Assembly: GCA_963922565.1 (NCBI GenBank)
Contig: CAWUIQ010000009.1
Coordinates: 1-64,000 of the forward strand
Reading direction: 5' to 3'
Length of the DNA: 64,000 nucleotides
Origin: JBCBKL01 sp963922565
GTDB taxonomy: Bacteria; Pseudomonadota; Alphaproteobacteria; Rhodobacterales; Rhodobacteraceae
How positions within the stretch are numbered: position 1 is the first letter of the stretch; every line of letters starts with the position of its first letter. A model generated the notes under the pieces. The model was not told the origin of the DNA. It did not search any database and saw nothing but the letters and a program-made list of their open reading frames with translations. This document shows positions 1-8,478 of this stretch, one piece after another. The position numbers were made by a program, and so were the translations under genes.

Positions 1-2
1 AC

Positions 3-86
3 CCGCTGACGCTACACGAACCGGCCATCGTCCGCAGCGCCCGTGCAGCCAGTCGCGAACTGGGTGAAAGCCTGCAAGCGCGGTAA
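3..86 (+). CDS. C-terminal end of an unidentified protein (partial)
   Basis: An open frame enters from the left edge and stops with TAA at 84-86. The 27 visible residues are an Ala/Arg/Glu-rich amphipathic helix (…IVRSARAASRELGESLQAR). Such a tail would fit the last helix of an IclR-type regulator, but this is only a resemblance and too little is present to assign a family. The following 160 bases up to the convergent membrane-protein gene show no coding signal. Confidence 0.3.
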   Translation, partial: PLTLHEPAIVRSARAASRELGESLQAR

Positions 87-248
87 GGCGCGGCTTCTAT
101 GCTGCGCGTTGGAGGATGAAGCGTTTGACCTGAAGCGGTCTCGAGCATTCATTGACGGAACTCAGCAGAACCGTGATTGGATCGCCTTTTAGCCAAGGTC
201 TGGAAAGAGTCCAAGGTTGCGGATGCTGCAAGATGAACGGAGGTCGGC

Positions 249-563
249 TTAGCTCCATTCCCTCTTCCACCCGAAGCCGATTACCCAGAGTATAGCGACA
301 TACGCCAGGGTTACTGGGGTTTCGTTTACGAATCCGTCAACTTGAAAAAGCTTCTTCAAAGGAAAGCTCGCGAAGATAGCGAGACCTATGAGCATGCCCA
401 CAGCCCAGCCAACGCTTGAAATTTTGTGTATGACCAATGGCGCGGAAAATGCTGAAATTAGGCCAAAAAGCAGCGTCGCTTGGGAGTACTTGAGGCCAAT
501 AACAGCTGCTGCCGTAAGTGCACCAAGAACTGCTGCTGCTACTGCAAACCCAAATTTATTCAT
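249..563 (-). CDS. Small hypothetical inner-membrane protein
   Basis: This gene encodes 104 residues of unknown function. The sequence is almost entirely hydrophobic, with about three to four predicted membrane segments (about residues 4-22, 28-45, 50-67 and 84-98) separated by short charged turns such as PLKKLFQ. The C-terminus ends in a basic WKREWS tail. The ATG at 563 has a weak AGGTT upstream. The gene stands alone between the partial left-edge gene and phosphomannomutase. I do not recognise the family; a small integral membrane protein is as far as the sequence goes. Confidence 0.5.
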   Translation of the reverse strand: MNKFGFAVAAAVLGALTAAAVIGLKYSQATLLFGLISAFSAPLVIHKISSVGWAVGMLIGLAIFASFPLKKLFQVDGFVNETPVTLAYVAILWVIGFGWKREWS

Positions 564-737
564 CAGACAAACCTAACCTGCATCAATAGCGGTACTCGCA
601 AAACCGGACATTGGCAACTAACACAGCGAAAGGCAGTTTTGTCCACGCTCTTAGAGCTCGCCTGCCTCTGAGCTTCCGGTCCGCAGCGAATGGTAACATT
701 GGCCCCCTTCGGCCCGCCGTCAGCCCACTCGATTGCC

Positions 738-2231
738 TCAGATCGTCTGATCGTATTCCCCGACATTAGGCTCGGTCCGGATCACCGCGTCGATATCGGC
801 GAAGATCGCCCGCATCTCGTCATCGCTTTCCGGGCTTTCGCACACCACCACGAGGTTCGGGGTGTTGGAAGACGCCCGGACCAAGCCCCATGCCCCGTTA
901 TCAAGGATCACGCGGGCGCCGTTCACAGTCACGACCTCCTTGATCGCGCGACCGGCAACCGTTTCGCCCGCCGCCGCCTTCGCCTCAAGCTTTTCGACAA
1001 GGCGCTGCAGCGTGTCGTACTTTTCGGTGTCAGCGCAATAGGGTGACATCGTTGGAGTCGAATAGGTCTTGGGCAGCGCCTTGCGCAGATCCGACATCTT
1101 CATGTCCGGGTTGCGGTCCATCAGTTTGCAGATCTCAACCGCGACCCGCATCCCGCAATCGTAGCCGCGGCCAACCGGTTCAGCGAGGAAGTAATGGCCT
1201 GATTTCTCAAAACCCGCCAGCGCTCCGATCTCCTTGACCCTGCGTTTCATGTGGCTGTGACCGGTCTTCCAGTAATCCGCCTTGACCCCGTGCTTCTGCA
1301 ATTCAGGGTCGCTGGCGAACAAGCCGGTCGATTTGACGTCAGCCACAAAGGTCGAATTGGGGTGAATCTTGGCCAGATCGCGGGCCATGATAACGCCCAC
1401 CTTGTCCGCAAAGATCTCTTCGCCCTCGTCATCCACGACACCGCAGCGGTCGCCATCGCCGTCAAACCCAAGCGCAAGATCTGCGCCCGACGATTTCACC
1501 GATGCTGCCATGTCATGCAGCATCTCCATCGCTTCGGGGTTCGGGTTGTAATTGGGGAAGGTGTAGTCGAGTTCATTGTGGCTCGGCACAACCTCGACGC
1601 CCATCCGCTCGAAGAGCTCGGGCGCAAAAGCGGAAGCGGTTCCATTGCCCGTCGCGCAAACCACCTTGAGCGGGCGGGACATCCTGAAATCGCCCACAAG
1701 GTCATCGAGATACGCCTCGCGCACCCCTTCGACGAATTCGTAGCGGCCACCGTCGCGGGCCACCCCTTCGCCGTTCAGTACGATGTTCTTGAGCTCCGCC
1801 ATCTCCTCCGGTCCGTGGGTAAGCGGGCGGTCAAACCCCATCTTAACGCCCGTCCAGCCGTTGGGATTGTGGCTGGCCGTTACCATTGCGACGGCGGGGA
1901 CATCCAGATGGAACTGGCTGAAATAGGCCATGGGGGACAGGGCCGGGCCGATATCCTTGACGTGAATGCCGGCCTGCATCAGCCCCACGATCAGGGCGTT
2001 TTTGATGGCAAGCGAATAGTCGCGATAATCGTTGCCCACGGCGATGACAGGGGCGATGCCGCGCTTGTGCATCTGAGTGCCCAGACCCAGCCCAAGGGCG
2101 GTCATGCCGGGCAGGTTGATCTCGTCAGGGTATTTCCAGCGCGCATCATATTCGCGAAAACCGGTGGGTGTAATCATTGGATATTTGAGAAAATCCCAGG
2201 TGTTCTGGGCAACAATAGAAGCCGGTGTCAT
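738..2231 (-). CDS. manB: Phosphomannomutase/phosphoglucomutase
   Basis: This alpha-D-phosphohexomutase interconverts hexose 6- and 1-phosphates, supplying mannose-1-P or glucose-1-P for nucleotide-sugar synthesis in the cytoplasm. It has 497 residues. The phosphoserine loop is TASHNPNG with the catalytic Ser at 120, the Mg-binding loop is DGDGD at 257-261, and the sugar-binding loop is FEKSGHYFL at 341-349. A longer frame opens at 2291, but that start lies inside kdsA. The ATG at 2231 has AGAAAGA just upstream and gives the usual family N-terminus. It follows kdsA and the kps genes on the same strand, which suggests capsule or LPS sugar supply. Whether mannose or glucose is the main substrate cannot be told from sequence. 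Confidence 0.88.
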   Translation of the reverse strand: MTPASIVAQNTWDFLKYPMITPTGFREYDARWKYPDEINLPGMTALGLGLGTQMHKRGIAPVIAVGNDYRDYSLAIKNALIVGLMQAGIHVKDIGPALSPMAYFSQFHLDVPAVAMVTASHNPNGWTGVKMGFDRPLTHGPEEMAELKNIVLNGEGVARDGGRYEFVEGVREAYLDDLVGDFRMSRPLKVVCATGNGTASAFAPELFERMGVEVVPSHNELDYTFPNYNPNPEAMEMLHDMAASVKSSGADLALGFDGDGDRCGVVDDEGEEIFADKVGVIMARDLAKIHPNSTFVADVKSTGLFASDPELQKHGVKADYWKTGHSHMKRRVKEIGALAGFEKSGHYFLAEPVGRGYDCGMRVAVEICKLMDRNPDMKMSDLRKALPKTYSTPTMSPYCADTEKYDTLQRLVEKLEAKAAAGETVAGRAIKEVVTVNGARVILDNGAWGLVRASSNTPNLVVVCESPESDDEMRAIFADIDAVIRTEPNVGEYDQTI

Positions 2232-2256
2232 CGTATATCTTTCTGCTAACTCTTCA

Positions 2257-3090
2257 TCAGATCGTAACGGGGCGCGCTTTGGCGACTGCATCGAACGCTA
2301 TCAATGTGTCAACCAGTTGGCCCATGTCGGACAGGTGTATCATATTAGGCCCGTCAGACGGCGCGTTGTCAGGATCGGGGTGGGTTTCGATGAAAACAGC
2401 CGCCACTCCGACGGCCACGGCGGCCCGTGCCATCACGGGTGCAAATTCCCGCTGCCCCCCGGACGAACCCCCTTTGCCGCCTGGCTGCTGGACCGAATGC
2501 GTCGCATCCATCACGACCGGATAGCCGGTCTGCGCCATCTGGGGCAGCGCCCGCATGTCGGCCACAAGGGTGTTGTAGCCAAAGGACGTCCCCCGCTCGG
2601 TCAGCAGGATACGTTCGTTGCCCGTGCTTTCGATCTTGGTGACGATGTTGGGCATCTCCCACGGCGCCAGAAACTGCCCCTTTTTGACATTCACGACTGC
2701 ACCCGTATTGCCCGCGGCGAGCAGCATATCGGTCTGGCGGCACAGAAACGCGGGGATCTGAAGGATATCGGCCACCTCGGCGGCGATGGCGCATTGTGCT
2801 TCTGTGTGGACGTCTGTGAGCACGGGAACATCGTTTGCGGCGCCTATCGCCTGCAGCGCCTTCAGCCCCGCCTCAAGCCCGAGGCCACGCCCGCCAGACA
2901 GCGAGGTGCGGTTGGCCTTATCGTAGCTGGCCTTGAATACGTATTGCGCCCCGGCTGCGGCACAAATCTCTTTCATCTGGCCCGCGATGTCCTGCCCCAA
3001 CCCTTCGCTTTCAAGCGTGCAGGGTCCCGCGATGACGGTCAGGGGCCGGTCGTTGCCGATGGTGAGATCGGCGATTGAGACGTGTTTCAT
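2257..3090 (-). CDS. kdsA: 3-deoxy-8-phosphooctulonate synthase (Kdo-8-P synthase)
   Basis: This enzyme condenses phosphoenolpyruvate with arabinose-5-phosphate to Kdo-8-phosphate, the precursor of Kdo for lipid A-core and for some capsule anchors. It has 277 residues, the family length, with IAGPCTLES near the N-terminus, KASYDKANRTS, the DVHTEAQ segment, a CRQTD loop and DATHSVQQPGG. The ATG at 3090 directly follows the kpsE stop codon (TAG at 3091-3093), so the two are co-transcribed. Its place behind kpsT and kpsE suggests that part of its Kdo feeds capsule export; this is an inference from context. Confidence 0.93.
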   Translation of the reverse strand: MKHVSIADLTIGNDRPLTVIAGPCTLESEGLGQDIAGQMKEICAAAGAQYVFKASYDKANRTSLSGGRGLGLEAGLKALQAIGAANDVPVLTDVHTEAQCAIAAEVADILQIPAFLCRQTDMLLAAGNTGAVVNVKKGQFLAPWEMPNIVTKIESTGNERILLTERGTSFGYNTLVADMRALPQMAQTGYPVVMDATHSVQQPGGKGGSSGGQREFAPVMARAAVAVGVAAVFIETHPDPDNAPSDGPNMIHLSDMGQLVDTLIAFDAVAKARPVTI

Positions 3091-4677
3091 CTAGGCGGTT
3101 ACCTGTTCCCTCAGGATCGACGCGGTAAGCGAGATCATCAGGTAGATGCCCGTAAAGATAAGGAATGCCAAGATCGTATTCTCGAATGCGCGGGGATATG
3201 ACGGCTCTTCGCTGGCAACCGGCTCCACGGCGGTGGTCAGGTACCTGACCTGCCGGTTCGCCTCCGTCCGGGTCTGCTCCATCTGCTGCAGGGCCGATTG
3301 CAGCAGCGCGTCACGGGTCGCGAGATCGGCCTGCGCCATCTGGATCCGCACCGTCAGCTGGGCCAGCGAATTCTCACCCTGGCTGGCATCGGTCATCCGG
3401 GTGTTCAGCTGATCGAGCTGGTTCTGCAGCCGGCGGACATCAGACTGCGCCCCATCCACCCGGGCCTGGTTAGGGCGGGCATTGTCCAGAAGTGCGGCCA
3501 GTTGCAGCTCTTTCTCGAGCAACTGCAGCTCGACATTGTTGATCTGCGCCCGAAGGCCCGCGATGACCCCCTCGGGATCAAGGGTCGAACCCTCAAGCTG
3601 AAGCCGCACCAGCTCTTCCTGCGCGGCGCGGCGTTCGTCCACGGCATTGTCAAAGCTCTCGCGCGCGTCGCGCATCTGGTCCTGACGCTTCTTGTCGCTG
3701 AGGTTGTTCACCCGTTCTTCGGCATAGGCGATCAGGCGTTCCGAAAACTGCTTTGCCACCTCGGGATTGGCCGCGATGACCTCCATCCGGATCACGCCTT
3801 CGGTCGGGTCATAACCGATTTTGATGTTCTTCTTGTAAGTCTTGTAGGCCTCTTCATTGGTGGGGCTGGAGGTCAGGCGCTGGATCGGATCGATCCAGCT
3901 TTGGGTCCAGTGTTCCTTGAACCCCGCATCACGGTCGAGCCGCAGCATCGCGTCCTTCGACTTCAGATAGCCCTGCGTGGCGATGCTGTCGGAGTTCGTG
4001 GCGAATTGGGTGCCTGACAAGAGACCGCCGACACCACCCCCGGACCCTTCGGACTGAATGATCAGAAACTCGGATTCCGTCGAATACATCGGGGTCGCGA
4101 TGCTATAGAAGTAGTAGCCCGCAATCGCAGTGGGCAAGAAAACAAAGAAGGCAAGCCGGGCAAAAAGCATCGCCACCTTGCGCTGCCGCCGGCGCAGCAA
4201 CTGCTGTTGCATGTCCTTGATTTCGCGTGCGCGGCGTTCTGCGGGCGAAAGCTGTTCGGTCGAGGGCAGGTTGAAACCGCCGCCCGGTACGGTTTGTGGC
4301 AACTGACCGTCCGCCTCGACCTTGCCGTTTTCACCGGGGGCACCCTTGGCCTGCGGACCGCCTGTGCCGGCCGGGGCCACCAGCTCAAGACGGCTGTCTT
4401 TCTGGAACGGGTCGATGCCGCGCTCCCGCAATTTGCGGACCGCATCGATATCGGATTCAACCGTGATCCCTTGCCGCAACGCGATCCTGCGGGCCATGCG
4501 CATCTGGCGCGGCGTCAGATCGCCCTCGGCGATCTCTTGGTCCGGCTTGGCCTGCGCCGCCTGGCCGTCTTTGGGCGCGTCCGCCCCCTCGGCAGGCTGC
4601 GGCGCGACCGCAGCACCGTCGCCGGTGGTGTCCGTCCTGCGGACCCGGAACTTACGCGCCTTGGGTTTCGTAGTCAT
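3091..4677 (-). CDS. kpsE: Capsule polysaccharide export inner-membrane protein, KpsE/CtrB type
   Basis: This is the polysaccharide co-polymerase/membrane-fusion subunit of an ABC-transporter-dependent capsule exporter. It has 528 residues: a basic, Pro/Ala/Gln-rich cytoplasmic extension (1-165), a first membrane segment (about 175-195, FFVFLPTAIAGYYFY), a long periplasmic part with Glu/Gln/Leu-rich coiled coils (about 330-460), and a second membrane segment near the C-terminus (FLIFTGIYLMISL). The classical enterobacterial proteins are nearer 380 residues; the N-terminal extension accounts for the difference. The ATG at 4677 overlaps the end of kpsT by 26 bases. A longer frame to 4752 lies inside kpsT and was not used. 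Confidence 0.85.
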   Translation of the reverse strand: MTTKPKARKFRVRRTDTTGDGAAVAPQPAEGADAPKDGQAAQAKPDQEIAEGDLTPRQMRMARRIALRQGITVESDIDAVRKLRERGIDPFQKDSRLELVAPAGTGGPQAKGAPGENGKVEADGQLPQTVPGGGFNLPSTEQLSPAERRAREIKDMQQQLLRRRQRKVAMLFARLAFFVFLPTAIAGYYFYSIATPMYSTESEFLIIQSEGSGGGVGGLLSGTQFATNSDSIATQGYLKSKDAMLRLDRDAGFKEHWTQSWIDPIQRLTSSPTNEEAYKTYKKNIKIGYDPTEGVIRMEVIAANPEVAKQFSERLIAYAEERVNNLSDKKRQDQMRDARESFDNAVDERRAAQEELVRLQLEGSTLDPEGVIAGLRAQINNVELQLLEKELQLAALLDNARPNQARVDGAQSDVRRLQNQLDQLNTRMTDASQGENSLAQLTVRIQMAQADLATRDALLQSALQQMEQTRTEANRQVRYLTTAVEPVASEEPSYPRAFENTILAFLIFTGIYLMISLTASILREQVTA

Positions 4678-5314
4678 ACAACCGTTTAGCCTCTTCCAAT
4701 GTGTCGAAATGGTGCAGTTTGCCATCCAGCAGAACTGCAGCCTCACGCGCAAACTTTTCCAGCGTGCTGGCCTGATGCGACACGATTATGATTGTTGTTG
4801 TGCGCAGCCGTTCGCGCAAGATGTCACCGGCTTTCTTGTTGAATTCGACATCCGTGCTGGCCGGCATCCCCTCGTCGATGAGGTAGATGTCGAAATCGAG
4901 GGCCAGCATCAGCGCAAAGCTGAAGCGCGCCCGCATACCCGAACTGTACGTGCCCAGCGGCTGGTCAAAATACTCGCCCAGACCACACAGCCAGCGGCAA
5001 TAGCTTTCGACATAGTCGGGGTCGAGACCATAAAGCCGGGCGATGTAGCGGGCGTTTTCCATCGCTGAAATCTTGCTCACGACGCCACCCATGAACCCCA
5101 GCGGAAAGGACACGTTGCACGACCGCCGGATTTCGCCGTCATCCGGTTTTTCGAGGCCCGCCATCATGTTGATCAGCGTCGTCTTGCCCGTGCCGTTCGG
5201 GGCCAGAATGCCAAGCGACCGCCCCAGTTCCACGCGGAACGACACCCGGTCGAGGATGACCTTGTGCTGGGTGCCCGTCCAAAAGGACTTGCTGACGTTT
5301 TCGAACTCAAGCAT
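4652..5314 (-). CDS. kpsT: Capsule polysaccharide ABC transporter ATP-binding protein, KpsT type
   Basis: This is the ATPase that powers export of capsular polysaccharide with a KpsM permease. It has 220 residues. The P-loop is APNGTGKTT (38-46), in which the first glycine of the usual GxxxxGK[ST] is alanine. The signature region is YSSGMRARFSFA and Walker B is DIYLIDEGMPAST. It is followed by kpsE with a short overlap. The partner permease gene kpsM is not adjacent: the upstream neighbour is an unrelated ArsP-type permease, so kpsM must lie elsewhere in the genome. Confidence 0.88.
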   Translation of the reverse strand: MLEFENVSKSFWTGTQHKVILDRVSFRVELGRSLGILAPNGTGKTTLINMMAGLEKPDDGEIRRSCNVSFPLGFMGGVVSKISAMENARYIARLYGLDPDYVESYCRWLCGLGEYFDQPLGTYSSGMRARFSFALMLALDFDIYLIDEGMPASTDVEFNKKAGDILRERLRTTTIIIVSHQASTLEKFAREAAVLLDGKLHHFDTLEEAKRLYDYETQGA

Positions 5315-5436
5315 CGCTGCTCCGGCTTCTGCCTAATGCGCCCGTTTTACGGGCATCGCCCCTGCCCTATCAGACGGTCCTTAACGGTCTGTTCACCGAC
5401 AATCGGAACTTTATCCACAATCGGCAGATAAATCTA

Positions 5437-5459
5437 CAGACCCGCACGGGGCGGATCTG
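5437..5459 (-). terminator. Hairpin downstream of the arsP-like gene
   Basis: The arms CAGATCCGC / GCGGGTCTG (one G-U pair) surround a CCCGT loop as read on the minus strand. The hairpin is 30 bases beyond the permease stop codon and is followed by TAGATTTA rather than a clean T-tract, so termination is plausible but not certain. Confidence 0.35.
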
Positions 5460-5488
5460 TGACGCTGTTAAGGATTTTGGCGGGCTTT

Positions 5489-6532
5489 TCAGGCGACGGC
5501 TTGCCAGGCCAGCCCTGCGATCATGGCACCTGTGATGGCAAAGCCCAGATAGGCGGCAAAGACCCTTGGTTTGACCAATGCCCAGACCGCGATGGCCGCC
5601 GGAATGCTGCTGACCCCGCCCGCAATGACGAAAGACATCGCAGCACCGTTCGCCATGCCCTGCGCAAGCAGCGCATCGACAAGGGGTACTGCGGCGTAGC
5701 CGTTGAGGTAGGCCGGTGCGCCGACAAGGGCGCCCATCAGGATCGGCCACAGCCCGCTGCCGCCCAGAACCGTCGCGATCAACTCGGCCGGGATGTATCT
5801 CAGCATCAGCGCCTCAATGACATAGGCAAGGGCCAGCCATTTCAGCAGGAAAAGCGCGTTTTCCAGCCCGGTGTGGCGGAAAATCTGAACCCGGTCCCCG
5901 TCGTTCCAGAACCGCCAGACTGGCTTTTCCGAAAAGGGTTTCTTGACCCCGCAGCAGCCGCCGACCGCTGGACGCTCGCGCAGGGGGTCGACGAAGACGG
6001 GCGAATTGGCCAGCAGCATCGTCCCGAACCCGCCGAAAATGCCCAGGCCGACGGCGGCCATCGTCTTGGCGATGGCAAAATCCCATCCAAGGGTCCCTGA
6101 GGTGATCAGGAACATGGCCGGATCCATCAGCGGCGAGGCCAGCCAGAACGCCATCACGGCCCCCAGCGGCGCCCCGACGGCCAGCAACGCGGCGATGAAG
6201 GGGATAACCTCGCACGAACAGAAGGGCGACAAGCCTCCAAGCAGTGCCGCAAGCACGATCATCCGCGCCGGATTGCCCTCGAACGCCTTGGCCAGCAGGT
6301 TTTCGGCTCCGGTCGCCTTGAGATAGGCGACGGCGAGCACTGCAAAGATGATAAAGGGTGCCGTATTTGCAAGAGCAGTCCCTGCAAAGGTAACCGTCGG
6401 CAAGAACTGCGCGGGATCGAGCGCCGCCACCAAGGCCAGTATGACGGCGATGGCGGCCCATGCCCCATCAATCCGTTTGCGCCAGTCGAATGGTGCACGC
6501 TGTGTCCGTTGCGTCTGTGTCGTATCAGTCAT
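5489..6532 (-). CDS. ArsP-type (former DUF318) permease
   Basis: This is a membrane permease of the family that includes organoarsenical exporters of the ArsP type. It has 347 residues and about eight membrane segments, with the family-typical LSPFCSCEVIPF segment near residue 110 and a second half that repeats the fold (GALVGAPAYLNGYAAVPL). A cytoplasmic loop carries a vicinal pair, GGCCGVKK, which could bind metal or metalloid. The ATG at 6532 overlaps the end of the arsR-like gene by 8 bases, so the two form one operon. The substrate is inferred from family and regulator; trivalent methylarsenicals are the leading candidate, but other metals or thiols are possible. Confidence 0.78.
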   Translation of the reverse strand: MTDTTQTQRTQRAPFDWRKRIDGAWAAIAVILALVAALDPAQFLPTVTFAGTALANTAPFIIFAVLAVAYLKATGAENLLAKAFEGNPARMIVLAALLGGLSPFCSCEVIPFIAALLAVGAPLGAVMAFWLASPLMDPAMFLITSGTLGWDFAIAKTMAAVGLGIFGGFGTMLLANSPVFVDPLRERPAVGGCCGVKKPFSEKPVWRFWNDGDRVQIFRHTGLENALFLLKWLALAYVIEALMLRYIPAELIATVLGGSGLWPILMGALVGAPAYLNGYAAVPLVDALLAQGMANGAAMSFVIAGGVSSIPAAIAVWALVKPRVFAAYLGFAITGAMIAGLAWQAVA

Positions 6533-6869
6533 TGTCGAGATCCTCACATGGGTCCGCGCTGTCGGCGCAGCATTCGTTCAGCAGAAATTCGGACAGCACC
6601 TTGACGGTGTCATAGGCCACGGCGGCACAGATGATGGAACGGCCCTGCCGCTGTTGGTCCACAAGCCCAGCCTGGGCCAGCAGCTTGACGTGATGGGTCA
6701 GGGTCGAGCCGGTCACACCGCTCCGCTTGCCCAGCTCTCCGATACTCAGGCCTTCGGGGCCGGCGCGGACAAGCGTCCGCAAGACACCAAGGCGCTGTTC
6801 CGATCCCAAGGCGGCAAAGCTGCTGGCGGCAAGGGTCAGGTCGATGTTTTCAGGCGAATCTATTTTCAT
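6525..6869 (-). CDS. arsR: ArsR-family metalloregulator
   Basis: This is a winged-helix repressor of 114 residues. The helix-turn-helix is SIGELGKRSGVTGSTLTHHVKLL (about 42-64) and the wing is QQRQGRSIICA. The C-terminal tail carries a Cys cluster (NECCADSADPC), a likely As(III)/metal site of the type seen in ArsR proteins with C-terminal cysteines. It shares an operon with the ArsP-type permease. There is no other ATG in frame and no Shine-Dalgarno before this one: a 20-bp palindrome ends on the base next to the start codon, so translation may be leaderless. Confidence 0.85.
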   Translation of the reverse strand: MKIDSPENIDLTLAASSFAALGSEQRLGVLRTLVRAGPEGLSIGELGKRSGVTGSTLTHHVKLLAQAGLVDQQRQGRSIICAAVAYDTVKVLSEFLLNECCADSADPCEDLDND

Positions 6870-6929
6870 ATTTCTAGAATTATAGAAATGACCAGATGGC
6901 GCAAGTATTATTTCGAGAATTTTCGAAAT
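6870..6929. promoter_or_regulatory. Two palindromic ArsR operators in the arsR/udg divergent promoter
   Basis: Two 20-bp palindromes share the pattern ATTTCnAGAATTnTnGAAAT. One is ATTTCTAGAATTATAGAAAT at 6870-6889 and the other is ATTTCGAGAATTTTCGAAAT at 6910-6929. Their starts are exactly 40 bp apart, near four helical turns, so two dimers could bind the same DNA face. Assignment to ArsR is by position. Confidence 0.75.
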
Positions 6930-6968
6930 GATTGCACATCGCCACCCTACGCGGTACCGCTAGGACCC

Positions 6969-7556
6969 ATGTCCGACCTACGCTCAGCCTTGAGGGCATG
7001 CCGGATCTGCGCGGATCGCTTTGCGGCGACGGCCACCGCTCATCAACCGCGTCCCATCGTCTGGTTCCAGCCCGGCGCGCGCATTCTCATCGCGGGTCAG
7101 GCACCGGGCGCGCAAGTCCATGCCAAAGGGCGGCCATTTGACGATCCGTCAGGCGACCGGTTGCGGGATTGGATGGGGATCGGGCGCGACATCTTTTATG
7201 ATCAGACCCGGCTTGCGATCGTGCCCATGGGGTTTTGCTTTCCCGGCTACGATGCGAAGGGATCAGACCTGCCGCCCCCACCGATCTGTCACCAGACATG
7301 GCGGGCACAGGTGATGGAGGAGGTTGGTGCCGTGCCTCTTATCCTGCTGGTGGGCGGATATGCCCAAAAATGGCACCTTGGCGTCAAAACCGGCGTCACC
7401 GCCACCGTCGAGGACTGGCGCAGCCATGCGCCCGCCGTTTTTCCCTTGCCGCATCCCTCATGGCGGAATACCGGCTGGATCAAACGGAACCCGTGGTTCG
7501 AGGCCGAGGTGCTGCCGGCGCTTCGATCCCGCGTGCAAGAGGTGCTTGATGGCTGA
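6969..7556 (+). CDS. Uracil-DNA glycosylase family protein
   Basis: This is a predicted DNA-repair glycosylase of the broad family 4/5-like uracil-DNA glycosylase group, with 195 residues. Motifs seen are GQAPGAQVHAKGRPFDDPSG (about 44-63), corresponding to the water-activating and uracil-binding loop, and HPSWRN near residue 165, corresponding to the DNA-intercalating HPS loop. Cysteines near the N-terminus (CRIC) could be iron-sulphur ligands as in family 4 enzymes, but a full set of four was not confirmed. The ATG at 6969 was chosen because the longer frame runs back through arsR. It overlaps the next gene by 8 bases. Confidence 0.72.
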   Translation: MSDLRSALRACRICADRFAATATAHQPRPIVWFQPGARILIAGQAPGAQVHAKGRPFDDPSGDRLRDWMGIGRDIFYDQTRLAIVPMGFCFPGYDAKGSDLPPPPICHQTWRAQVMEEVGAVPLILLVGGYAQKWHLGVKTGVTATVEDWRSHAPAVFPLPHPSWRNTGWIKRNPWFEAEVLPALRSRVQEVLDG

Positions 7557-8337
7557 AACTCCGCTCGACATTGCGCATGCCGCGATGAAGGCCGCGCCGA
7601 CGGACGACGCGGCCCGCCTGCGCTATTTCGAGCGTATCGCGGATGCCGAGCTGTTCCTGTTGCTGCGGGAAGAAGCTCGCGGCGACCAGATCAAGCCCGA
7701 AATCTTCGAGACCGGCGCGCATCGTCTGGTTCTGGCCTTCGACCGCGAAGAGCGGCTGGCGGAATTCGTCGGTGGCTCGGCGCCCTATGCGGCCCTATCC
7801 GGCCGGGCCATCGCGGCGCTGCTTGCGGGGCAGGGATTGGGGCTGGGGCTGAACTTCGATGTGGCGCCCTCGTCTTTCATGCTGGACGCGCAGGGAGTTG
7901 CATGGCTGGCCGACACTCTCGGCCATGCGCCAGAACAAGTCGAAAGCATGTTCGCCGAATTCTCCGCACCTGCCGGGTTGCCCGAAAGCCTGATCACCGC
8001 GCTCGATACCAAGCTCGCTGCGGCGGCGGGGCTGGCCCGGTCGGCCTATCTGGTTGGGACCAAATCGAAGAACGGGGTGTCCGGTCACCTGCTCGGCTTC
8101 GTGGACGCGCTTGAAGAGGCCGAGGATGCCTTGGCCAAGGCGGTGTCTGAGGCACTTACCTTTTCCGGGATCGAAGCCGGGGTGCTGGATGTCGGGTTCT
8201 TCGCCGCGTCCGACAGCGTGACCGCGCGGTTGGCGCGATGCGGATTGCGCTTTGACCTGCCCCAGCCGGAAACGACCGGCGTCCCCGACCGGCCAGCGCC
8301 TGGATCGGACCCCGACAAGCCGCCGATGCTGAAGTAG
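7549..8337 (+). CDS. SseB-like N-terminal domain protein
   Basis: This is a 262-residue cytoplasmic protein of unknown function. The first 130 residues resemble the SseB N-terminal domain (RLRYFERIADAELFLLL… FDREERLAEFVGGSAPYAALSGRAIAALL… GLGLNFDVAPSSFML), and the remainder is an Ala/Leu-rich helical domain ending in a Pro-rich tail. The start overlaps the glycosylase stop by 8 bases, so the pair is translationally coupled. No catalytic motif is visible. In Rhodobacterales such proteins are generally annotated only as SseB family. Confidence 0.65.
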   Translation: MAETPLDIAHAAMKAAPTDDAARLRYFERIADAELFLLLREEARGDQIKPEIFETGAHRLVLAFDREERLAEFVGGSAPYAALSGRAIAALLAGQGLGLGLNFDVAPSSFMLDAQGVAWLADTLGHAPEQVESMFAEFSAPAGLPESLITALDTKLAAAAGLARSAYLVGTKSKNGVSGHLLGFVDALEEAEDALAKAVSEALTFSGIEAGVLDVGFFAASDSVTARLARCGLRFDLPQPETTGVPDRPAPGSDPDKPPMLK

Positions 8338-8478
8338 GATCCTGCACACGAAAGGTGTGGTTCCGCTTCCAGCTCTGAGTAACCGGCGCTGCAAAGCGCA
8401 TGAATGGCAGCTTGGGCGCTGACTAAACGCTTGATGTAAAGCCAGAAATCGGGATGTCACCAACTGCTGATATGCGGT

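Noticed and set aside
564..766. Short overlapping frames before the phosphomannomutase end, including a 67-codon minus frame
   Set aside because: They overlap the real gene in part, lack ribosome sites and have no protein-like composition.
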